From the NCBI GenBank assembly GCA_022563615.1, contig JADFMZ010000189.1, forward strand, positions 1-6,484: a stretch of 6,484 bases of DNA, given 5' to 3'. The stretch comes from Planctomycetota bacterium. GTDB lineage: Bacteria > Planctomycetota > Phycisphaerae > UBA1845. A program made the position numbers and the translations under genes. Each line of letters begins with the position of its first letter. The stretch's first letter is position 1. This document shows positions 1-5,400 of this stretch, piece after piece. The notes beneath the pieces were generated by a model. It was not told the origin of the DNA, did no database searches, and worked only from the letters and a program-made list of their open reading frames with translations.

Positions 1-1094
1 AGGGCTGCGCGATCGTCCGGGCGTAGATTCAGAAGATCGTGCAGGCTTTGTGCCGCCGCCCGCAGGTTTCCATACCGCCACTGGGAAGCCGCACGGACAA
101 GTTGCACCTCGGCTTCAACCGGCATCCATTGGAATGCTTGGTGGGCTGCTCGTGCAGCGGTCAGCGGGTCGTTGGTCGCTAATGCCGCCTTGGCAAGCAA
201 CACCTGGGCGAGTGCGTCCTTCGGGTTCGAGGCGACACATTCCATCAACAGCTCCTTGGCTTCCTCGGGCGCGTTCAGTGCGAGATAGCACGTAGCCAGG
301 GCCCGTCGAACGGTCGCGTCCGGCTCGGGGTTCCACTCGGGATTGAGCCGAAAGGAAACCGTGCTCGAAGAGTCCCGAACGTCGCCGACCACCGACTCCA
401 GCAGTTCTCGCGCTTCTTCGTATCGTTGTGAGCGGGTCAGGAGCAAACCCAACTCCCTGGCCAGGATACGACTGGTACTCACACTCAACATCGCCTGCCG
501 GTAGCGCCTGGCGGCGTCTTTCTGATTCCCCAGCAGTGCGGCGACGTGCCCGGATAACGCAGCAATCGTGCCGTCCTGGTCGAACTGGTGCACGTGTTCG
601 TCCAATAGCTTGAGGGCCTCATCGGGTTGCCCCAGAAGCACAAGACACTCCGTTTCCGCAACCAGATAGTCCACATGGTGGACATCCAGCCGACGAGCAC
701 GACGGTAAAGCTCGAGCGCGGCCTCCACTTCGCCCCGCTGTTCCATGACGACGCCTTGCAAGTAGGTCAGTTCGGCTGGCTCGATGCCGAGCATTCGGGC
801 CTTTTCGATTGCGGCAAGGGCCGACACCGGCTTGCCCAGCTCAAGGTTGGCTTCGGCGAGCACGATGTACGCGCTGGGCTGGTGCGGATCGAGCGAAAGA
901 GCTTGGGTGGCAGCCAGCACCGCATCTTGAAAACGGCCCGCATCATGATGTTGGCGGGCAAGCTGATAAGTGATGCCACCGCGCACCTGGTTCCAACGCT
1001 GCATCGCCTCTTGCTTGCTTTGCGTATGGGACAGAGTACGGCAACCGGCGAGGCACATCGCCAGAACCATGAGGATCACCCGGATACTGCGCAT
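1..1094 (-). CDS. TPR-repeat lipoprotein, 3' end beyond the window
   Basis: The minus frame is open from an ATG at 1094 to the left edge: 364 complete codons and no stop, so the C-terminus is missing. The N-terminus is a lipoprotein signal: a basic start (MRSIR), a hydrophobic core at residues 6-14 and a lipobox LAGC with Cys18 as the likely lipidated residue. The rest is almost all helical tetratricopeptide repeats, roughly at 42-71, 75-105, 110-137, 143-170, 176-205, 262-291, 296-325 and 330-359. They show the usual G-x-x-x-x-A and Y/L-x-x-A-L-x-L-x-P spacing; 42-71 is the cleanest unit. A stretch at about 237-261, rich in Ser, Pro and Glu, breaks the solenoid. Family knowledge: TPR lipoproteins act as protein-binding scaffolds, and some (PilF/PilW type) pilot secretins to the outer membrane. 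The secretin gene just upstream makes such a role possible but unproven. No good Shine-Dalgarno precedes the ATG; GTG at 1097 is an in-frame alternative. Confidence 0.88.
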   Translation of the reverse strand, partial: MRSIRVILMVLAMCLAGCRTLSHTQSKQEAMQRWNQVRGGITYQLARQHHDAGRFQDAVLAATQALSLDPHQPSAYIVLAEANLELGKPVSALAAIEKARMLGIEPAELTYLQGVVMEQRGEVEAALELYRRARRLDVHHVDYLVAETECLVLLGQPDEALKLLDEHVHQFDQDGTIAALSGHVAALLGNQKDAARRYRQAMLSVSTSRILARELGLLLTRSQRYEEARELLESVVGDVRDSSSTVSFRLNPEWNPEPDATVRRALATCYLALNAPEEAKELLMECVASNPKDALAQVLLAKAALATNDPLTAARAAHQAFQWMPVEAEVQLVRAASQWRYGNLRAAAQSLHDLLNLRPDDRAA

Positions 1095-1123
1095 CACACG
1101 TGGTGTGCCTGAGATTCCAACCC

Positions 1124-1212
1124 GAGCCGCGGGCTTGAGCCCGCGCGATTTAACGATCTCCTGTGACATCGGGTCACCTGCGCGGGCTCGCGCAGGCTGA
1201 AGCCTGCGGCTC
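1124..1212. repeat. Nested-hairpin intergenic repeat element (REP-like)
   Basis: An 89 bp block is bounded by inverted arms gagccgc (1124-1130) and gcggctc (1206-1212). Inside are hairpin A at 1128-1145 (cgcgggct, loop tg, agcccgcg), a small stem at 1163-1167/1173-1177 (gtgac/gtcac), and hairpin B at 1191-1208 (cgcaggct, loop ga, agcctgcg). An alternative stem at 1178-1184/1189-1195 (ctgcgcg/cgcgcag) competes with hairpin B. The octamer cgcgggct of hairpin A recurs at 1181-1188. This looks like a dispersed intergenic element of REP/BIME style. It lies about 30 bp upstream of the TPR lipoprotein start, so it would be in that gene's 5' leader if transcription comes from the secretin. Its mobility and copy number cannot be judged from one window. 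Confidence 0.7.
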
Positions 1213-1309
1213 AGAGGGTCGTGGGACTTGTCCATCACGGCGCCAGGCGCACACGCGAGTGAGATGACACGATCCAAACGCCGTGCGTTAGCGCGGGGGT
1301 CTTGATTAC

Positions 1310-1325
1310 TCCATTCAGGAATGGA
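1310..1325. repeat. Small hairpin downstream of the secretin gene
   Basis: Perfect 7 bp arms tccattc (1310-1316) and gaatgga (1319-1325) flank a 2-base loop, about 35 bp past the secretin stop. It is in the right place for a transcription end. However, the stem is AT-rich and short, and on the minus strand it is followed by agtaatc rather than a run of T, so I do not call it a rho-independent terminator. The rest of the 1095-1360 gap holds the element at 1124-1212 and about 100 bp (1213-1309) in which I see no gene or convincing promoter. Confidence 0.35.
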
Positions 1326-1360
1326 ACCGTTCATAGTTGTTCGCAGCTCCCAAAAAGTTT

Positions 1361-3151
1361 TCATTGACCCTGTTCATCGTGGTCGTTCATCGGTTGCGCG
1401 GGTCGGCCATAGAGCGGCAGCCGATACCCGCGCTCTTGCGCGATCAGGCGATAGATGAAATCGCGCCCCCCGGCCCCGTTCTCCTCCCACGCCCGCTCGC
1501 CGAGGATCTTTTCCTGCAGGCGAAGCACGGGCAGGAAGGTCGAGTCGTTGTGCAGGGCCATTCGCGTATGCCACAACGCCTTCTTCGGATCGCCGCCTTG
1601 AACGGCTTCGATTGCCTTGCGGTAATAGCGCTGCACGAGCCGCTCGCGACCGAGTCCCATCAGGCCTCGCCGCGCGCCGACACGAAGCTGTTCCGCGATT
1701 TCAAGCTGCCGGCGCGAGGCGTCGGCGTAGAGATCCTGGTCTTTGACGATATGGATCGTCAGCAGGATGATCACTTCCTCTCGCGCGATCGAGTCGTTCT
1801 GAGAGCGAAACAGCGGTCCGATCAGCGGCAGACTGCCAAGCCCCGCAACCTGGGATCGAAGCGACGTGGTCACTTCGCGGAACAGACCACCGATCAGAAT
1901 GGTTTGGCCGTCGCGAATTATGACGTTGGTTGTGATTTCCGTGGTCTGCTCGGAAGGCAGGCCTTGTGCGTTGATGAACCCCACGCTGTCCTCCGGGTGA
2001 AGCTCCACGCGGATGTATCCGTCGTTGCCGATGAAGGGGCGAAAGATCAGTTGGGTGCCGGTTTCGAGGAACTCGATGGTTTGGATCGCCTGGGTCTGCG
2101 TGACCGTGGTCGTCAGGAATCCGTCACGCCGACCGACGATCACCTGAGCTTTTTGCTTGTTCAGCGCCAGCACTTTCGGGTTGGCCACCACGACGGTGTC
2201 GGTTATTTCCTCCAAGGCTCGAACAAAGACGGCCACGTGATCTTTGAGGATCCCGATGGTCAAGCCGCCGCCGGGCACGTTTCCGGAAAAATCCGTCGTG
2301 GCCGTTGCGTTGAATCGCTCGAAGCGATCCTGAGGCAGTGATCCAAGTGTCAGACTGGTGACACCTCGTGAAGTCGCGCCCAGCAGACTCAGATCCACGC
2401 CGCCGACCAACGTGAAATCGATCCCCAAAGCGTTGTCGTCGGACAGTTTGGCGCGAAGAATGGTCGCCTCCACCAGCACCTGCCTCGGGCGCACGTCCAC
2501 CTCAGCCAGAAGGTCGGCGATCTCCCGGATTTTGGCGGGCGACGCCTTTACGATGATGAAGTCCTGTTCGGCGAACGCATTACCGCCTCCTTCGGAAGCG
2601 CTGCTGGCCAGACCGCCCGCCGGCATCGGGGAGGTAAACACCGCTCCATCCTCTTCGTCCAATACAGCCCCTACATACGTTCGTGCGTCCTCGGCGGAGA
2701 TATAGCTGAGCTTGAAGATGTGGATGATGGGTCTGCCGCCGGCGAGGTCGGCCATCTCCCGGAGTTCCTGTTCGGTGTGCACGTAAATGAAGTTGCCGAT
2801 TTTCCGGTAGCCGGCGCCGTTGCTCATCAGGATCGCGTTAAGGGCCTCATCGAACGTAACGCCGTACAGATCGGCTGTGACGGTGCCCGTTACCTTCGGC
2901 GATGCGATGATGTTGCGCTGACCCTCCAGGGACAACAGGCGCAGAACCGTCGATAGCGGCAGGTCGGCGACATGCAGTTCAACCGTTCCGACCTCTGAGA
3001 CCACGACTTGCGGCGCATCGGATCGAACGGCCGCCTCTGAGGGCAGCTCTTCTTGCCCGAAGGCGCGCGCGGCACCATCGTTGTCGATCAATGCAGGCAG
3101 CGCTATGGCGCAGACACAGAGGCAACCTCGCCTGAAAAAGGTTTTTACCAT
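1361..3151 (-). CDS. Secretin (GspD/PilQ superfamily outer-membrane channel)
   Basis: The 596-residue protein has the order expected of a secretin, the multimeric outer-membrane pore of type II/III secretion and type IV pilus systems. Residues 1-30 are a likely Sec signal (basic VKTFFRR, a short hydrophobic core, then AARA). Residues 55-125 match an STN-type domain (VELHVADLPLSTVLRLLS to IGNFIYV). Residues 142-222 look like an N1 domain (IIHIFKLSYISAEDA, then DFIIVKASPAKIREIADLL). The secretin domain covers about 225-470: VLVEATILRAKLSDDNALG, then VVANPKVLALNKQKAQVIVG, TGTQLIFRPFIGNDGYIRVE, and the family signature at 413-448 with DGQTILIGGLF, then LGSLPLIGPLF. Residues 471-596 are a helical tail; 505-550 is TPR-like. 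The protein is shorter than typical GspD or PilQ, with one N-type domain after STN and no AMIN domain seen. The ATG at 3151 has no clear Shine-Dalgarno, so translation may depend on the gene 33 bp upstream. The wider system is not identifiable here. Confidence 0.93.
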   Translation of the reverse strand: MVKTFFRRGCLCVCAIALPALIDNDGAARAFGQEELPSEAAVRSDAPQVVVSEVGTVELHVADLPLSTVLRLLSLEGQRNIIASPKVTGTVTADLYGVTFDEALNAILMSNGAGYRKIGNFIYVHTEQELREMADLAGGRPIIHIFKLSYISAEDARTYVGAVLDEEDGAVFTSPMPAGGLASSASEGGGNAFAEQDFIIVKASPAKIREIADLLAEVDVRPRQVLVEATILRAKLSDDNALGIDFTLVGGVDLSLLGATSRGVTSLTLGSLPQDRFERFNATATTDFSGNVPGGGLTIGILKDHVAVFVRALEEITDTVVVANPKVLALNKQKAQVIVGRRDGFLTTTVTQTQAIQTIEFLETGTQLIFRPFIGNDGYIRVELHPEDSVGFINAQGLPSEQTTEITTNVIIRDGQTILIGGLFREVTTSLRSQVAGLGSLPLIGPLFRSQNDSIAREEVIILLTIHIVKDQDLYADASRRQLEIAEQLRVGARRGLMGLGRERLVQRYYRKAIEAVQGGDPKKALWHTRMALHNDSTFLPVLRLQEKILGERAWEENGAGGRDFIYRLIAQERGYRLPLYGRPAQPMNDHDEQGQ

Positions 3152-3169
3152 TCTGTTTTGCGCATCCGT

Positions 3170-3183
3170 GCCGGCGCGCCGGC
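3170..3183. repeat. Perfect 14 bp palindrome between two cistrons
   Basis: gccggcgcgccggc is identical to its reverse complement and fills much of the 33 bp gap between the stop of the small membrane protein (3185-3187) and the start of the secretin (3151). In mRNA it could fold into a tight stem just ahead of the secretin start. It has no T-run, so it is not a terminator. Chance is a real alternative in such GC-rich DNA. Confidence 0.5.
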
Positions 3184-3184
3184 C

Positions 3185-3487
3185 CTAGGGGGCTCCGCGC
3201 GCGTTCGAGGGCTTATCCGCTTGGTTATCGGCACTACGCAGCTGGACATGAAGCGTGCCGGTCTCCAGAACCCGCTTAATATCGGATAGTAGCTGGTTCG
3301 TGCGACGAGCCTCCTCCAACAGCAGTTTTCGTTGCAACCCGCTGTCGGGAATCTGGGCGTAGGCGCGGCTGTCGGTCGTTCCCTGGCCGACCCAAGCCCG
3401 GATGCACGTTAGCAGCAGGAATACGCCGATGACGACCCGCGCCCAACGCGCGACCGGTTTTGCAGGCACTACGGATGGACTGAACAT
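3185..3487 (-). CDS. Small membrane-anchored coiled-coil protein upstream of the secretin
   Basis: This 100-residue protein has a basic N-terminus (K10, R14, R17), one hydrophobic segment at residues 18-33 (VVIGVFLLLTCIRAWV), and a charged helical stretch at 50-76 (LQRKLLLEEARRTNQLLSDI, then KRVLETG) with coiled-coil-like spacing. A short strand LHVQL follows, then a disordered polar tail. The sequence AYA-Q at 42-45 could be a signal peptidase site, but it lies 11 residues past the hydrophobic core, so a membrane anchor with the helix in the periplasm seems likelier. The start is well supported: an AGGAGA Shine-Dalgarno sits 6 bases before the ATG. The gene precedes the secretin by 33 bp on the same strand and was probably co-transcribed with it. 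The motif AQIPDSG-QR followed by an E/L-rich helix and TGT-h-V reminds me of small hypothetical proteins in planctomycetes, but I cannot name a family or function. An accessory or assembly partner of the secretin is inference from position only. Confidence 0.8.
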   Translation of the reverse strand: MFSPSVVPAKPVARWARVVIGVFLLLTCIRAWVGQGTTDSRAYAQIPDSGLQRKLLLEEARRTNQLLSDIKRVLETGTLHVQLRSADNQADKPSNARGAP

Positions 3488-3492
3488 GGTAT

Positions 3493-3498
3493 TCTCCT
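3493..3498 (-). promoter_or_regulatory. Shine-Dalgarno AGGAGA for the small membrane protein
   Basis: On the minus strand, AGGAGA is followed by ATACC or AATACC and then the ATG at 3487, close to ideal spacing. It is the clearest ribosome binding site in the window and fixes the start of the small-protein/secretin unit. The leader upstream of it runs straight into the hairpin element at 3513-3624, and I see no convincing -10/-35 pair. The repeat contains TTGAAA twice, but no -10 lies at the right distance. Confidence 0.75.
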
Positions 3499-3512
3499 GT
3501 GAACTTCAACTA

Positions 3513-3624
3513 AGAGCCTACTCCACAAACCTATGTGGCACCGGTTTTCAACCGGCGGCGCCGGTTTTCAACCGGTGAAACACACGGGTTGCAAACCCGT
3601 GCCACACTTCTTGGGATAGGCTCT
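3513..3624. repeat. Three-hairpin element with two nested pairs of inverted arms
   Basis: A 112 bp element has outer arms agagccta (3513-3520) and taggctct (3617-3624), and inner arms tgtggcac (3534-3541) and gtgccaca (3599-3606). Inside them are three small hairpins. ccggttttcaaccgg occurs at 3541-3555 and again exactly 20 bp later at 3561-3575 (6 bp stem, loop of 3). A third, cacgggttgcaaacccgtg, lies at 3583-3601 (8 bp stem, loop gca). The architecture resembles bacterial REP/BIME or small MITE-like elements. Hairpins of the type GTGGCACGGGTTTGCAACCC are ones I recall as common in Planctomycetota. The element covers the 5' leader of the small-protein/secretin unit and also supplies the last codons and stop of the upstream membrane protein. 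Confidence 0.8.
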
Positions 3625-5259
3625 AATGGATGACCAACTTTCCAACGGCGTAAGCAAACTCCTTTGGCGCGTGTTTGACAAGCTTCTGTTCGAACCGCGC
3701 CCATGAGGGAGCGGTCCGGTTTCACGGACAGAAACCGCTCCCAGTGCTGAGGCGCCAGGCGGAGGGGCCACGCGCCAGGGGTTCCAGGATGACGACGACG
3801 CCAGGATCATCATTCCCACCGATGCGAACACCGCCCAAAGTCGAACGCGCCGGGTCGCGGGAGAATAGGACGGTTCATGGATGATCAACATGCCGCCCAG
3901 TGCCAGAAGTGACAAGGCCAGCAGCACCAGCGTGGCTGGTTCGCCCATCCATCGCGCGACCCGGGGCGCCCCCAGCCAGATCGTGAAACCGGCACAAGCT
4001 AACAGGCCGGCCAAAACCTTGGCGCCTGCAGTGGACCGGCTGGCCACCCGATCCAGCAGCGTCTTGCGCCCGTAGGTCGTTGCGTAGGCGATTCCCGAAA
4101 CCGCAACCCAGGCTGCGGCATGGCACAGCCCCCCTCCGGCGCCGGGAGCGTGGGCCAACAGCACTGTGGTCACGGCTACGATAACGCCCGCGCAGGCGGA
4201 CGCGACACCGAACCCGCCGATGGATCGCAATCCCGATCGCCTGCTCCGGCAGGCTGCGAACACGCCGACCGCCATCGCCAGCAGCATCGCTCCAGGGGCG
4301 GCGCCCTGTGAATGCTGTTCACCCGCCAGGTGCCCGGCCCATACGAAGGCGCCACAAGCGCCGCCACCGCCCACAGCCACGATCCCCGCGCGCAGCAGTC
4401 GAGGCCAACGATCGCTCCACATCGGAAGCGGCGATGATTCCGACTCCGACGCCGCCCACCGCCCCGGACGAGCGGAACTTACTGCGACCGAAACCACGGC
4501 CGCCAGAAGTGAGGGTAACGAAGCCGCGAGCAGCACCAGGTTCCCGGCTGACTCCGACCGGGCAAGCCACGAGCCCGTCCACACTCCCCCGCACCCTCCG
4601 ATCAGCCACCACCCGGTGGCCCGCGTTTCCCATCGCCCCCATGGGCAACTCAGGTGATGCGTGCACGAGGCCGCCAACCCCAGCATCGTCAACGGGACGA
4701 AGCCTGTCGCCAAAGCAATACCCACATGCAGGAGGTCCAGCGTCGCCTCAGACCAGACAAAGTGCGCGAGCAGCCAGTCATAGCCGACCAAGGCGAAATG
4801 CACATGGATCGGAAGCAGCGCCGTCGCGATCCCGCCTCCTAGCGCGATCACCGACAGGACCACCCAGTACAACGGGCGATCGGCCGACCCGACGTCCAGG
4901 AGCACCGCAGAAACCTCGGAGCGCTTGCCGCGAGACACGAATCGCTGCCACGCCGTGGCACAAACCCACGTGGCCAACCGGGTGGGTACCGCCACCCCGA
5001 GGGCAAGGGCAAGAAAGGCGCCGCCGATTACCGCCTCGGTCGGCGGCGCGATCTGCGAAAAGGCAGAACCCAGGCGAAGGGCTAGGCCGGTGACCACCAT
5101 CCCCGCCGCCCAACCCACCAGGACGGCTGCGCACGACGCCGGAGCCGGGGAGGAGGCAGCGCGGTCCCAGCGTCCTTCAAGCGGCGTAGTCCTCTTCTGC
5201 GGTGGCAGGCGCATGTCGCTCGTATCCGGTCGAGCCATCACGTTGGGGCATGTTTCCAT
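3568..5259 (-). CDS. Multi-pass membrane protein of unknown function with a repeat-derived tail
   Basis: The frame codes for 563 residues with about 12 hydrophobic segments, near 42-63, 75-97, 130-150, 177-199, 214-232, 239-260, 290-310, 321-336, 349-369, 374-394, 412-430, 441-460 and 473-491. The start ATG at 5259 has GAGG 7 bases upstream; ATGs at codons 8 and 17 have no such signal. Residues 150-210 carry several His/Trp/Asp residues (HVHFALVGYDWLLAHFVW, then CTHHLSCPWGRW), unusual inside a membrane protein and possibly functional. The Gly/Ala-rich helices faintly recall the membrane half of fused MFS/spermidine-synthase-like proteins, but I see no methyltransferase part and do not assign it. 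From about residue 508 the sequence stops looking like a membrane protein. VRETGPLPHGRGSNRS comes from the hairpin repeat at 3707-3742, and KKCGTGLQPVCFTG comes from the element at 3513-3624, which also supplies the TGA. The native C-terminus was probably near residue 500. Confidence 0.75.
   Translation of the reverse strand: METCPNVMARPDTSDMRLPPQKRTTPLEGRWDRAASSPAPASCAAVLVGWAAGMVVTGLALRLGSAFSQIAPPTEAVIGGAFLALALGVAVPTRLATWVCATAWQRFVSRGKRSEVSAVLLDVGSADRPLYWVVLSVIALGGGIATALLPIHVHFALVGYDWLLAHFVWSEATLDLLHVGIALATGFVPLTMLGLAASCTHHLSCPWGRWETRATGWWLIGGCGGVWTGSWLARSESAGNLVLLAASLPSLLAAVVSVAVSSARPGRWAASESESSPLPMWSDRWPRLLRAGIVAVGGGGACGAFVWAGHLAGEQHSQGAAPGAMLLAMAVGVFAACRSRRSGLRSIGGFGVASACAGVIVAVTTVLLAHAPGAGGGLCHAAAWVAVSGIAYATTYGRKTLLDRVASRSTAGAKVLAGLLACAGFTIWLGAPRVARWMGEPATLVLLALSLLALGGMLIIHEPSYSPATRRVRLWAVFASVGMMILASSSSWNPWRVAPPPGASALGAVSVRETGPLPHGRGSNRSLSNTRQRSLLTPLESWSSIRAYPKKCGTGLQPVCFTG
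3707..3742. repeat. Inverted repeat encoding the GPLPHGRGS-type peptide
   Basis: Perfect 9 bp arms gggagcggt (3707-3715) and accgctccc (3734-3742) enclose an 18 bp centre. The centre can pair further (ccg 3716-3718 with cgg 3725-3727) or alternatively as ggtttc (3718-3723) with gaaacc (3731-3736). Together with the adjacent gaaccgcgcccatga (3692-3706), it reads on the minus strand as VRETGPLPHGRGSN. I remember this peptide recurring at the ends of hypothetical proteins in planctomycete genomes, a sign of a dispersed DNA repeat translated by read-through. It lies inside the 3' end of the membrane-protein frame. Confidence 0.65.
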
Positions 5260-5368
5260 TGCCGGGCCTCTGCGCGGCGCCGCATCCGGGATAGACCTTG
5301 GCCGGAGCGTGGCGCGACCACGACGCGAGCTCCACCCGACGCGCCGCGATTCGAGATCCGATCAACCT

Positions 5369-5398
5369 ATCCTATCACCCCGCGCCGTCACGCAGCAA
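5369..5398 (-). promoter_or_regulatory. Weak sigma-70-like promoter candidate for the multi-pass protein
   Basis: In the 141 bp gap between the glycosyltransferase stop and the next start, the minus strand shows TTGCTG (5398-5393), an 18 bp spacer and TAGGAT (5374-5369), the latter preceded by TGA as in an extended -10. The -35 matches consensus at 3 of 6 and the -10 at 4 of 6, so this is only a candidate. It would leave a leader of about 100 bases. Nothing else notable is seen in the gap. Confidence 0.25.
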
Positions 5399-5400
5399 CC

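Noticed and set aside
627..1112. 161-codon plus-strand open frame
   Set aside because: It is antisense to the TPR lipoprotein, which has a clean lipobox, regular repeats and an open frame of 364 codons to the edge.
1310..1325. Rho-independent terminator after the secretin
   Set aside because: The stem is short and AT-rich and no T-run follows on the minus strand, so it is listed only as a hairpin.
1337..2341. 334-codon open frame on the plus strand
   Set aside because: It is antisense to the secretin, whose domain order and family signature are unmistakable. The plus-strand product has no recognisable domain and is a GC-rich shadow frame.
3541..3575. TTGAAA hexamers in the hairpin element as -35 boxes for the secretin unit
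   Set aside because: Neither copy has a -10-like hexamer at 15-19 bases; the nearest TAGGTT is only 12 bases away.
3541..3601. Possible short CRISPR array (repeated ccggttttcaaccgg)
   Set aside because: There are only two exact copies 5 bp apart, each self-complementary, and no spacer-length unique sequence between them. It fits hairpin repeats, not CRISPR.
4166..5093. Two overlapping plus-strand open frames (4166-4657 and 4308-5093)
   Set aside because: Both are antisense to the multi-pass membrane gene. They encode low-complexity Arg/Pro/Ser-rich products typical of GC-rich shadow frames.
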